Assembly (NCBI RefSeq): GCF_023703795.1 | Contig: NZ_CP098518.1 | Coordinates: 1,612,001 to 1,676,000 of the forward strand | Source of the DNA: Haloplanus sp. HW8-1 | Lineage (GTDB): Archaea; Halobacteriota; Halobacteria; Halobacteriales; Haloferacaceae | Reading direction: 5' to 3' | Length of the DNA: 64,000 nt | Shown: piece after piece, positions 54,444 through 62,720 of the stretch | How positions within the stretch are numbered: position 1 is the stretch's first letter | How the letters are laid out: each line of letters starts with the position of its first letter | The notes under the pieces: model-generated | Told to the model about the DNA's origin: nothing | Seen by the model: only the letters and a program-made list of their open reading frames with translations | The model's database searches: none | Made by a program: the position numbers and the translations under genes

Positions 54444-56156
54444 ATGGTCGCTGACAGCTACGACGCCGTGGTGGTTGGCGCGGGGGGTGATGGCCCGGTG
54501 GCGGCTTGGAAGTTGGCCGAGGTGGGATTGTCGGTACTGATCCTGGAGGCAGGCCCCTTCCACGGCAACGAGAAGTGGCCAAATCCCCACGAGGAGCCCG
54601 GCGGCGAGGCCTCCTCCAGCGTCGAGGATCTGAGCGGCGACCTCCTCGACGAACAGTTCACCACCCGCGAGTTCGAGATGATCAACAACCTCGTCTTCGG
54701 GCCGGCCGACCACGAGCGGGGGTTCTGGTTCCGGAAGTTCCCGGGAGACGGGGCGATCCTCCAGTGTGCCGGTGTCGGCGGCACCACGCTGCACTACACC
54801 GGCTGTCATCCTCGTGCGTACCCGGCGTCGATCGACGAGCAGGGCCACTGGCCCATCGACTACGCCGACCTCATCCCCTACTACAAAGAGGTCGAAGCGA
54901 TGTGCGAGGTGACCCCCGCGCCCGTCACGGCGAAAGAGCAACTGTTCTTCCGGGGTGCCGAGGCCGCGGGGTGGGAGCTGATCGAGGACCTGAACGTCAC
55001 CGAGGCGGGCTACCGACCCCAGCCGAACGCGATCAGACAGCCGGACCCGAAACTCCACGTTGACGAGGGATACGCCGGCGACTTCACCTATCCCGATGTC
55101 GAGGGCGACACGCTCGCGCTCGGCAACATCGCCGGCAACCCTCACCCGCGGGGCGCACCGTTCGAGGAGAAGGCCAAACGCGCGAGCAACGTCAGCTTCG
55201 TTCCGCCAGCTCTCGAGACGGGTAATGTGACCGTTCGGCCCAACGCTTTCGTGACCGATGTCACGACCGAGACTGCCCTCGGCGACTCCCCGACCGTGAC
55301 CGGCGTCGAGTTCCGCGACACGTGGTCCGGAACCACCGAAACCGTCGACGCCGAAGTCGTGATTCTTGCGGCGGGCGCGATCGAGACGCCGCGGCTCTGG
55401 CTCAACTCCGACCTCCCGGCGAACGACTGGGTCGGCCGCGGCCTGACCATCCACTTCGGGGACAACATCATGGGCCTGTGGGACGCCGACGACCTCACGG
55501 AGCCGCTGGGAAAGGAGACAATCGACCAGCACGAAGGCCAGGACATCGCGGCACGCTTCGATTATCCAGGTGTGGGTATGCTCCAGACCATCGGGACCGC
55601 GCCGGGGATTGGAGCGATTTTGGGCTTCGGCGCCAGCGCCTCGGGGTTCGCCTTCCAGAACGATCCCGCCGAGGCCCCCTGGGACACGATGGGGCGGCTC
55701 AGGGGTGCCGAACTGAAGCGTCTCCTCTCGGACTACCGTCGGATGCTCCAGGTGCTCGTCGTGACCGACGACCGCCCCCACAAGCGCAACGGCATCTCGG
55801 TCGCGCCCGGAATCGCGGACGAACACGGACCGATCCCGATCGTGAACTACGAGCCGAGCGAGGGCGACCGGCGCCGCCGGGACGAACTCGCCGAGATCGC
55901 CGCCGAGATTCTCCGAGAGGCCGGCGCTTCCCACGTCCACCGCTCGGACTCCCCGCCGACCGCTCTCCACGTCCACAGCACGATGCGGATGGGACAAGTC
56001 GTCGACGAGGCCTGCGAGGCCTACGACGTCGACCGGCTGTTCGTCGCCGACCATTCTGCGCTCGCCAACGGCGTCGGGGGCGCAAACCCGACCAACACGG
56101 GGCAGGCCCTCGCTGCCCGGACGGCCGACGAGATCAACAAACGGTACTTTCAGTGA
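54444..56156 (+). CDS. GMC-family oxidoreductase, copy 2
   Basis: A 570-aa FAD-dependent GMC oxidoreductase, catalytic partner of the subunit-3 protein encoded just upstream. FAD motif GAGGDGP at residues 12-18, GGTTLHY, and the C-terminal HVHSTMRMG with GGANPTNTGQALAAR are all present, so the active-site His region is intact, unlike copy 1. Electrons would go to a membrane acceptor, as in gluconate dehydrogenase, but no cytochrome subunit gene is next to it. Parts of the gene are identical in DNA to copy 1 over long stretches. Confidence 0.88.
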   Translation: MVADSYDAVVVGAGGDGPVAAWKLAEVGLSVLILEAGPFHGNEKWPNPHEEPGGEASSSVEDLSGDLLDEQFTTREFEMINNLVFGPADHERGFWFRKFPGDGAILQCAGVGGTTLHYTGCHPRAYPASIDEQGHWPIDYADLIPYYKEVEAMCEVTPAPVTAKEQLFFRGAEAAGWELIEDLNVTEAGYRPQPNAIRQPDPKLHVDEGYAGDFTYPDVEGDTLALGNIAGNPHPRGAPFEEKAKRASNVSFVPPALETGNVTVRPNAFVTDVTTETALGDSPTVTGVEFRDTWSGTTETVDAEVVILAAGAIETPRLWLNSDLPANDWVGRGLTIHFGDNIMGLWDADDLTEPLGKETIDQHEGQDIAARFDYPGVGMLQTIGTAPGIGAILGFGASASGFAFQNDPAEAPWDTMGRLRGAELKRLLSDYRRMLQVLVVTDDRPHKRNGISVAPGIADEHGPIPIVNYEPSEGDRRRRDELAEIAAEILREAGASHVHRSDSPPTALHVHSTMRMGQVVDEACEAYDVDRLFVADHSALANGVGGANPTNTGQALAARTADEINKRYFQ

Positions 56157-56460
56157 CTTCTCCCACGACTAAAGTCGTGGGGTCCCTCACTGAGGGTTAG
56201 GCCCACGTCGTCTGGAGAGTTCGCAGGTTCCATCTCACGGTTGGATCCCTGGAGTACGACCTGCGTTTCGGGCTGAGCCACACCAGCCCCCGCCATCGAT
56301 AGCGGGCTCTGAATGTGCTTACCGACGGCTCGTTTGCCGATGTTCGACGCCCCGTTCTTGTCTGCGTTGTCGTCCAGTCCACAGTCGTGACACTCCAGAC
56401 GCCCCTGCACCTCACGACTCGTGTTCTGCGACCCCCACCGCCAGCACGTCACGGACGTGT
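56150..56460 (-). pseudogene. tnpB: C-terminal fragment of a tnpB gene with its end hairpin
   Basis: Minus-strand reading TSREVQGRLECHDCGLDDNADKNGASNIGKRAVGK is the zinc-ribbon second half and the last RuvC Asp (DNADKNGA) of a TnpB. The first CxxC reads CWRW, with the second Cys lost. The frame ends TAG just past the hairpin CCCACGAC-TAAA-GTCGTGGG (56162-56181). Everything upstream of the zinc ribbon is missing. It belongs to a different TnpB subgroup from the 42-44 kb gene. Confidence 0.75.
56162..56181 (-). ncRNA. Right-end hairpin of the tnpB fragment
   Basis: Perfect 8-bp stem around TAAA/TTTA at the end of the tnpB remnant, directly after the GMC copy 2 stop. In living elements this is the 3' part of the guide RNA scaffold. 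Here it may also serve as a terminator for the GMC operon. Confidence 0.4.
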
Positions 56461-56464
56461 CGTA

Positions 56465-57244
56465 CCCGGCTACTACAGCGCCCTCAACCACCACGGGCTG
56501 ACCGAACAGGTCCCCCGGACGGTGTACGTCGTTACGCCGACCCGAGCGCAAAGCCGGGAGATCCACGGCGTCCCGTACCGCGTCACGACAGTCACCGAGC
56601 GGAAATTCTTCGGCGTTGAGCCGACATCGATCGAGGGCACGACCGTTCAGGTCAGCGACCTGGAGAAGACGCTGGTCGACTGTGCGGACCACCCCGAGTT
56701 CTGTGGTGGTCTTCGGGAACTCGCGACTGCGATGCGTACCGCCGCCGACCGTAATTGCGACTGGGACACCGTCGGCGAATACCTCGAGCGACTCGGCAAC
56801 GGCGCTGCGACCAAACGAATCGCCTACCTCGCCGACCAACTCGGCATCGACCTCCTTCGCTTTGCGAGCGGGCCGACGCCGGACGGCCTCGCCATATACG
56901 AACTCGACGCCGACGGTACCGGTTCCGCACCCGACACGCCGGCCGACGATCCGACGGGCGGCGAGGCGGTGATCCTCGAACACACGGGCAGCGGGGAGCT
57001 GCCGATCGACGGCTACGAAGTCGCCTACGACGGACGGGCGGAGACGATCACGAGCGGGGGCCGGGAGCCGCTGTCGGCCCTGGCTCCCGGCGATCACCTC
57101 GTCGTCTACACCGGCGACGGCCTCCGCTCCGACCCGGGCGTCCGAACGGTCGCGTTCGGCCTCGACGTGGCGCTCATCCACGACGACGGGACGGTCACCG
57201 TCCGGACTCCGACCGGCGAGGTGAGCGCGTTCGCGGAACGCTGA
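56465..57244 (+). pseudogene. AbiEi-type antitoxin remnant running on into a lamin-tail-like domain
   Basis: From about 56470 the frame reads GYYSALNHHGLTEQVPRTVYVVTP, TTVTERKFFGVEPTSIEGTTVQVSDLEKTLVDCADHPEFCGGLRELATAMRTAA and KRIAYLADQLGID, the C-terminal part of an AbiEi-like (viral-defence type IV antitoxin) protein. Its N-terminal HTH is gone, replaced by the antisense of the tnpB fragment. After about residue 137 of this segment the sequence becomes EAVILEHTGSGELPIDGYEVAYDG...LAPGDHLVVYTGDGLRSD...IHDDGTVTVRTPTGEV, which resembles a lamin-tail domain. The frame has an ATG at 56315 inside antisense tnpB. Probably two gene ends joined by deletion. Confidence 0.6.
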
Positions 57245-57286
57245 GCGGGGACAAAGTCCTTGAGTGGGCGGGGACGATAGCCGCCG

Positions 57287-58222
57287 ATGGCCGACGGGGA
57301 GGACCGAAACCGGCGCCGGGAAGGGGATGACTCCGCCGTCACGTGGACGGCGCTGCCGGACCGCGACGCCGACCGACTCCGACTCGCGGTGTTGCACCTC
57401 GGTGCGGGCGTCGCCGGCCTCTTCGGTCTCGCCTTGCTCTCGGCGCTCCTCTTCGTCCTCGTCGACGGACTTGCCGGGGAGAACGTCGACGTTGCCGTCC
57501 TCGTCGGTGTACTCGCGTTCGTCGGCGGCCCGGCGTCGCTGTGGTATCTCCTGCTGTCGGTCGAACACGGGACCGACCGCGAGCGCGAGACGCTCGTGCC
57601 GTCGGCCGGGTGGCTGCGACTCCGCTACCTGCCGCCCGCCATGCTCGGCGCCGTGGTCCTGTTCCTGCCGCTGGCCGTCGAGCCGGGACTGTTGCTCGCG
57701 TACCCCGTTGCCGCCGTGGTCTGTCGGGCGGCGGTCGACAGCCGGTACACGGTTGGACACCTCGACCCGGAGACGGGCACGCTCCGGCAGGTGACCGGGG
57801 CGGCCGCCGCGGAGTACGCGGCGGATGCGACGCCGGGTCCGGACGACCGAGCGGTCCGGACGTGGGACCTCTCGTCGCTCCGGGCCGTCCACCGGCGGCG
57901 GATCGGCGGGTACACCGTCTTCCTCCCGCGGTATCGGCGCCGTGGACGGTGGGGACGTGCCTACCTGCTCGTCGTCCCGAACGACGCCGCCGACCGGGTC
58001 GCGACCGCCCTCGATACCGTCGTCCGGACGAGCGACTGGGAACCGGGGCCGGGGCTCGATCGAGCGGTCAGAGTCGCCCTCGGCGGTCTCGGACTCTGCT
58101 TTCTGGGCGCGGCGGGCGCGTTCGTCGTCGTCGCCGGGGAGCGGGCGTCGATCGTCGCGTACGCGCTGGGGACGCTCGGCCTGTTCGGCGCGGCGCTACT
58201 CCTCGCGGCGATCCGGGGATGA
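57287..58222 (+). CDS. Hypothetical membrane protein
   Basis: A 311-aa protein: charged N-terminus, paired helices (LGAGVAGLFGLALLSALLFVLVDGL; VAVLVGVLAFVGGPASLWYLLLSV), a second pair (LPPAMLGAVVLFLPLAV; GLLLAYPVAAVVCRAAV), a cytoplasmic domain of about 100 residues with PH-like strands (RTWDLSSLRAVHRRRIGGYTVFLPRY), and a terminal pair of helices. No family recognised. It is followed by the peroxiredoxin gene after 47 bp. Confidence 0.72.
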   Translation: MADGEDRNRRREGDDSAVTWTALPDRDADRLRLAVLHLGAGVAGLFGLALLSALLFVLVDGLAGENVDVAVLVGVLAFVGGPASLWYLLLSVEHGTDRERETLVPSAGWLRLRYLPPAMLGAVVLFLPLAVEPGLLLAYPVAAVVCRAAVDSRYTVGHLDPETGTLRQVTGAAAAEYAADATPGPDDRAVRTWDLSSLRAVHRRRIGGYTVFLPRYRRRGRWGRAYLLVVPNDAADRVATALDTVVRTSDWEPGPGLDRAVRVALGGLGLCFLGAAGAFVVVAGERASIVAYALGTLGLFGAALLLAAIRG

Positions 58223-58269
58223 TCGCCGGCTGCGAACCCGTTATGGGCCTCGGGGTCGAAGGCCGGCCG

Positions 58270-58710
58270 ATGCTCGAACCCGGCGATCCGGCCCCCGACG
58301 TCTCGGCACCCAACCAGCACGGCGAGTCGGTCACCCCCGACTTCGCGGAGCCGACGGTCGTCTTCTTCTACCCCGAGGATTTCACCAAGGGCTGTACGGT
58401 CGAGGCCGGCGAGTTCCAGGAGGCGTTGCCCGAGTTCGTGGAACTCGGGGTGACGGTCTACGGCGTCTCGATGGACGACGCCGAGCGCCACGCCGAGTTC
58501 GCGGCGGCCGAGAACCTGCAGTTCGACCTGCTGGCCGACCCCGAGGGCGAGGTCGCCGAGGCGTTCGGCGTCTCGACCGATCTGGGCTACGCCGACCGCC
58601 GCACCTTCCTCGTCGCGGACGGCGAGGTCATCGCGACTTACGCTCCCGACCCCGGCGGCCACGCTCACGAGGTACTCGACGACGCCCGGGCGGAGTTCGG
58701 CGACGGATAG
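58270..58710 (+). CDS. bcp: Peroxiredoxin (BCP/PrxQ type), apparently 1-Cys
   Basis: A 146-aa thiol peroxidase of the BCP/PrxQ group: LEPGDPAPDVSAPNQHGESV, VVFFYPEDFTKGCTVEAGEF with the peroxidatic Cys in FTKGCT, VYGVSMDDAERHAEFA, and LGYADRRTFLVADGEVIATY. The usual resolving Cys five residues after the first is Gly here (GCTVEAGEF) and no other Cys is seen, so an outside thiol must complete the cycle. ATG 58270 places the start at the conserved LEPGD; the upstream frame is not family-like. Confidence 0.9.
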   Translation: MLEPGDPAPDVSAPNQHGESVTPDFAEPTVVFFYPEDFTKGCTVEAGEFQEALPEFVELGVTVYGVSMDDAERHAEFAAAENLQFDLLADPEGEVAEAFGVSTDLGYADRRTFLVADGEVIATYAPDPGGHAHEVLDDARAEFGDG

Positions 58711-58756
58711 GGACGGAATCGGCGGCGACAGGCCCTCCCCGGCGACGACGCTCCGA

Positions 58757-59974
58757 TCACCACGCTTCTTCGAGAACCGTCAGGATCTCCGCCGGCGTCG
58801 GGTCGATGCCCGAGGGCGCGGCGTCCATGAGTCCGTCGTCGTGAATCTCGTCCGCGACGTCGGGCAGGTGGTCTCGGTCGAGACCGTCGACGGCCCGGAG
58901 GCGGGCGGGGAGGTCGAGGTCGGCGGCGACGTCGGCGACGGCGTCGACCACCGCCGCGGCGGGATCGGTCGCGTCGGCTACGCCGAGCGCCGCGGCCAGC
59001 AGGTCGCGCCGGGCGTGGGTCCGGGCAAAGACGTATCGGAGGACGTGCGGCGCGAGGATGCCGTGGACGACGCCTTGGTGGGCCTCGTAGTCGTGGGAGA
59101 AGCCGTGACCGAAGGCGTGGACGATCGACGCACGGTAGGTGCCGGGCGTGGAGATACCGTACTGCGCGAGGACGACCCCGGCGACGGCGTCGTAGAGGTC
59201 GCCCTCGTCCATGGACTCGGCGGACAGGGTCCCAAAGCCCGATGACATCAGCGAGAGCGCACGCATCGCGGTGGCGTCGGTCACGGGCGTGGCGTACGGC
59301 GAGTAGAGACATTCGACCGCCTTGTCGAAGCCGTTCATCGCGGAGGCGGTGCGGACGGATTTCGGCGTCGTCTCGAAGAGCGCGAGGTCGTAACACAGCG
59401 CCGTCGGCATGAGGCGTGCGTCGCTCACAGAGCCGTTGGGAATCTCGTGATCGGGCGTCCCCGCGGGGTCGAGCGAGAGGCTCACGCCCGCGATGACCGA
59501 GAGGTCGGCCCCGGCGAGCGTCGTCGGTACCGCGACGATCGGTAGCGGATCGTCGGCAACCGGGACGCTCCCCGACGCGACGGCGTGTTCGGCGGCCGCC
59601 TCGGGATCGTCGTGGCTCTCCAGTGCAGCGATCACCTTCGCTACGTCGAGGCTGCTGCCGCTTCCGACGGCAACGAGGGCGTCGGCGTCCGCCTCGTGTA
59701 CGCGACGGACGCCAGCCAGCCCCGTCCGCAGGTACTTCGCTGGCGTGGTCTCGTCGAAGACGTCGGCGAGTCGGTCCCCCAGACCGGCTTCGACGGGATC
59801 CATCACCGCGCGGTTCGCGCCGACGTTCGACCCGGTGACGACGAGGGCGCGGTCGCGGTTGCGGGCCGCCAGGAGGTCGACGAGGTCGGCGACGCGGCCG
59901 CGCCCACACCGGAGTTCGCCGGGGTCGTAGTCGAAGGTGAACTGCCGATCGGGCGCGGCGTCCGTCGGTACCAT
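58757..59974 (-). CDS. Iron-type alcohol dehydrogenase family protein
   Basis: A 405-aa protein of the group III (iron-type) alcohol dehydrogenase family. NAD-binding GSGSSLDVAKV is at about residues 103-113, and IVAVPTTLAGADLS follows. Metal-ligand region 1 reads MNGFDKAVECLYSPYATPVTD: the Asp is kept but the His four residues later is Glu. Region 2, HAFGHGFSHDYEAHQGVVHGI, keeps both His. So the metal site is D-E-H-H, not D-H-H-H; the metal or activity may differ. Convergent with the peroxiredoxin gene. Substrate unknown; maleylacetate reductase or glycerol-1-phosphate-type relatives exist. Confidence 0.85.
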   Translation of the reverse strand: MVPTDAAPDRQFTFDYDPGELRCGRGRVADLVDLLAARNRDRALVVTGSNVGANRAVMDPVEAGLGDRLADVFDETTPAKYLRTGLAGVRRVHEADADALVAVGSGSSLDVAKVIAALESHDDPEAAAEHAVASGSVPVADDPLPIVAVPTTLAGADLSVIAGVSLSLDPAGTPDHEIPNGSVSDARLMPTALCYDLALFETTPKSVRTASAMNGFDKAVECLYSPYATPVTDATAMRALSLMSSGFGTLSAESMDEGDLYDAVAGVVLAQYGISTPGTYRASIVHAFGHGFSHDYEAHQGVVHGILAPHVLRYVFARTHARRDLLAAALGVADATDPAAAVVDAVADVAADLDLPARLRAVDGLDRDHLPDVADEIHDDGLMDAAPSGIDPTPAEILTVLEEAW

Positions 59975-60167
59975 ACCCCGACCACGGACGGCGCGGTGTT
60001 AAGCCCGGGGCCCGCCGGTCGATCGGACTCGGGGTATCCACCACGACGATCGACCGTGTCCGCCCGCTAGGGGGCGGTCGAGACGGCGGTCGCGTACCGC
60101 CGTTCCGTCGCGCGGTGAGACGTTCCACCAGGCTATATGTGTCGGTGGGGGAGACGTCACGTACTGC

Positions 60168-60710
60168 ATGCCCTCCAGACGGCGTCGGCTCCTCTTGGGA
60201 GCCATCGGCACAGCGATCAGCGGCGCAGCCGGCTGTCTCGGCGGATCGTCGTCCGAAACGGACGGGACGGCCGACGACGACGGGGCACTCGCCCTCCCCT
60301 CGGTCGTCACGCGTGGCGACCTTCCGGACGGCGAGGTGCGACTCCTCGCGTCGGGGACGGCCACCCTGTTGAACTTCTTCACGACCTGGTGTAAGCCGTG
60401 TCAGCGGGAGATGCCCGAGTTCCGGACGCTCCGGGCGGCGTACGACGCTGACGCGCTGCACATGGTGTCGATCACTCCCGAGGTCGACAAGACGCTCGTC
60501 CGGGAGTTCTGGACGGAGTACGAGGGGACGTGGCCGGTCGTGGCCGATCCCGCACTCGAGGCCACCGAGCGGTGGAACGCGAACAGCTATCCGACGAACC
60601 TGCTGTTCGACGCGAACGGGGAACCGGCGGATGGCGACGGTCCCGAAGTCCGGGCGCGCACGTTCAAGGAGTTCGACGCCCTCGTCTCCCCGCTGGTGGA
60701 GGAATCTTGA
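60168..60710 (+). CDS. TlpA/ResA-like thioredoxin-fold lipoprotein
   Basis: A 180-aa protein with a Tat-like signal (SRRRRLLLGAIGTAISGAAGC, lipobox Cys at about 23), a short Asp/Thr linker and a thioredoxin fold with active site WCKPC at about residues 74-78 in FFTTWCKPCQREMPEF, and a cis-Pro region in SYPTNLLF. It should act outside the membrane as a thiol reductase or oxidase. It is directly followed by the CcdA-like gene (stop and start adjacent), which can feed it electrons from inside. Confidence 0.88.
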   Translation: MPSRRRRLLLGAIGTAISGAAGCLGGSSSETDGTADDDGALALPSVVTRGDLPDGEVRLLASGTATLLNFFTTWCKPCQREMPEFRTLRAAYDADALHMVSITPEVDKTLVREFWTEYEGTWPVVADPALEATERWNANSYPTNLLFDANGEPADGDGPEVRARTFKEFDALVSPLVEES

Positions 60711-61439
60711 ATGGCCGGACTGGCGCTGCCGCCCCTGTTCGGGCTGGCGTTCTCGGCGGGGGCGGTGACGTTTTTCGCCCCCTGTGCCTTTCCGCTGCTC
60801 CCCGGCTACCTGTCGTACTTCTTGGGCGACACCGCGGCGCGGGCGGACGACGAGACGACGGACGCGATCACCGGCCGCGTGCGCCGCCCCCTCGCTCGGG
60901 CGGCGCTGATCAGCCTCGCCGCGAGCCTCGGCATCACGCTCGTCTACGTCGGTCTGGCCGGAACGACGGCCGCGCTCGGCGCGCGGGCGCTGGCCGACAT
61001 CGCCGTTCTCGAAGTCGTCGTCGGGGCCGTGTTCCTCCTCGCCGGCGCCGCGATGGCCGCCGGTTGGCGGGGCGGAACGCTCGGCCACGTCCGGTTGCCG
61101 GAGCGGCGGCGGTCGGTCGTCGGGTTCTTCCTCTTCGGCGTCCTGTACGCGGGGGCTGCCGCGGGCTGTACGGCGCCGCTGTTCCTCGCCGTCGTCGCGA
61201 AGGGATTGGCGTCGACGCCCGCCGTCGGCGTCGGCATCGCCGTCGCCTACGCCCTCGGTATGAGCGTCGTGTTGACGGTGCTGACGGGCGTCTCGGCGCT
61301 CGGCGGGTCGTCGGCTGTCTCGGTCCTGCGTGACCACACCGAGCGGATCTATCGTGCGTCGGGCGGCCTGCTCGCCGCGTCGGGGGTCGCGGAAATCTAC
61401 TACTTCTTCTACGGGTTCCCGGAGGTGATCCCCCGATGA
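60711..61439 (+). CDS. ccdA: CcdA-like cytochrome c biogenesis / thiol-electron transporter
   Basis: A 242-aa membrane protein of the CcdA/DsbD transmembrane group with about six helices. The first Cys lies in FFAPCAFPLLPGYLSY and the second in GAAAGCTAPLFLAV, giving the Cys pair that carries reducing power across the membrane. Pro residues next to each Cys are typical. It overlaps the next gene by 4 nt and follows the thioredoxin gene directly, so the three act as one operon for extracellular disulfide reduction or heme delivery. Confidence 0.88.
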   Translation: MAGLALPPLFGLAFSAGAVTFFAPCAFPLLPGYLSYFLGDTAARADDETTDAITGRVRRPLARAALISLAASLGITLVYVGLAGTTAALGARALADIAVLEVVVGAVFLLAGAAMAAGWRGGTLGHVRLPERRRSVVGFFLFGVLYAGAAAGCTAPLFLAVVAKGLASTPAVGVGIAVAYALGMSVVLTVLTGVSALGGSSAVSVLRDHTERIYRASGGLLAASGVAEIYYFFYGFPEVIPR

Positions 61440-62197
61440 GAGCGCGGATCGCCCTGCTTTGTCTGCTGGTCGTCGCCGCCGGGTGTGCCGCGCCGACGAG
61501 TCAGTCGGCGCCGCCGCCGGGGCTCTCGACCGACGGCGTGACCGACGCGAACGCACTGGTCCGGGCGCACACGGACGCCCTCCAATCCCAGTCGTTCACC
61601 GTCCGGTCGTCCACGACGATGCGACCGCAGAACGGGTCGTATCGGGTCGTCAGCAACCGGACGTGGCGGGTCGATCCGGATGAACCGATCCGCGGGCGGG
61701 TCGTGAGTAGCCGGCACACCGTCGGCGACACACCGGCGCGCTACGCGGCCGGTCCGACGCGGACCGCCGCCTGGCGCAACGGGACGACGACCTACCAGCG
61801 CGTCCGTCGGAACGGCACGGCCTCCTACCGTCGGGTCCCGCTGTTCGACTCGCCGGTGAAACTGAACGCCGCGCTCCAGCGAAATACGATCTACCGGCTG
61901 AGCACGCGCCGGAACGCGACGGTCGAACCGGTCGACCGGGACGGACAGCGACTGTACCGCGTCACCGCCGCACTGAACGCAACCGCCGTGGCCTCGAACG
62001 CGTCGATGACGCTGCTCGTCGACTCGAACGGCGTGGTACGCACCATCGAGACCGAACAGACGGTGCGGTACCGCTCGGGCAAACGCGAGATCTCGTCGAC
62101 CGTTCGTATCGACACACTCGGGGCCACGACCGTCGAGCGCCCCGACTGGTACGGAACGGCGGTCACAACGACCGGGAACCGGACCGCCGAGGGGTGA
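61436..62197 (+). CDS. Lipoprotein of the DUF7537 type
   Basis: A 253-aa lipoprotein: signal MRARIALLCLLVVAAGCAAP with lipobox Cys17, then a beta-rich outside domain full of Thr, Arg and N-x-T/S sites (NGS, NRT, NGT, NAT), resembling the haloarchaeal DUF7537 lipoproteins with a LolA-like fold. Its start overlaps the ccdA stop. Role unknown; it may bind lipophilic or heme-like ligands near the redox pair, which is inference from context. Confidence 0.75.
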   Translation: MRARIALLCLLVVAAGCAAPTSQSAPPPGLSTDGVTDANALVRAHTDALQSQSFTVRSSTTMRPQNGSYRVVSNRTWRVDPDEPIRGRVVSSRHTVGDTPARYAAGPTRTAAWRNGTTTYQRVRRNGTASYRRVPLFDSPVKLNAALQRNTIYRLSTRRNATVEPVDRDGQRLYRVTAALNATAVASNASMTLLVDSNGVVRTIETEQTVRYRSGKREISSTVRIDTLGATTVERPDWYGTAVTTTGNRTAEG

Positions 62198-62210
62198 TCG
62201 ACGCCGGCCG

Positions 62211-62720
62211 TCACTCCTCCGATCGCAGACGGTCGACGACGGCGTCGGTACGGTCCCGTGAGCCGAGGTCGGTCACGGTATCGCCGACTGCGACGGGACC
62301 GCCCTCGACCACGTCGGCACAGATCCCACCCCGGCCGTCGCCGAGGGCGCGGGCGACGCCCGCCTCGTCGGCGAGGTCCTCGACGTGTGCACAGGGTGGC
62401 CGAGGACGGGTACCGACGAGCGTCGCCCCGCCGACCCGGACGCGGTGATCGAGCAACTCGTGGACGTCGATCCCCTCGACGACCACGTTGCGCCGGTGTC
62501 GGCCGTCGGTCAGGTCGATTCCCGTCTCGCGTTCGATCTCGGCGATCGCCTCGGCGGCGACGAGGGTGACCTGACAGGTGTCGTAGGGTGCGTAATGTCC
62601 CTCCCCGGTACAGTAGCGATCGCCACGCAGTCCGCCGTCGGCGATCGCTTCGACCCGATCGACCGACTCCATGGGGGCCGACCCGTCGGGCGCGACGAAG
62701 ACGTCCGTGACACGGGCCAT
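62211..62720 (-). CDS. MOSC-domain protein
   Basis: A 169-aa stand-alone MOSC (molybdenum cofactor sulfurase C-terminal) domain: VTDVFVAPDGSAPMESVDRVEAIADGGLRGDRYCTGEG, VTLVAAEAIAEIERETGIDL, RRNVVVEGIDVHELL and the conserved Cys in RPRPPCAHVEDL. MOSC proteins handle sulfur or bind Mo cofactor; single-domain ones are often amidoxime- or 6-N-hydroxylaminopurine-detoxifying. ATG 62720 (MARVTDV) is just before the first strand; GGTTATGCG about 27 bp upstream may be its TATA box. Confidence 0.85.
   Translation of the reverse strand: MARVTDVFVAPDGSAPMESVDRVEAIADGGLRGDRYCTGEGHYAPYDTCQVTLVAAEAIAEIERETGIDLTDGRHRRNVVVEGIDVHELLDHRVRVGGATLVGTRPRPPCAHVEDLADEAGVARALGDGRGGICADVVEGGPVAVGDTVTDLGSRDRTDAVVDRLRSEE

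Noticed and set aside
54177-56054. 625-codon minus-strand frame opposite GMC copy 2
   Set aside because: Mirror of the GMC gene; a similar mirror frame occurs opposite copy 1, which follows from their DNA likeness.
56465-57892. Extension of the minus-strand tnpB frame up to 57892
   Set aside because: Only the last 100 or so codons resemble TnpB; the rest is antisense to the AbiEi remnant and the membrane-protein gene.
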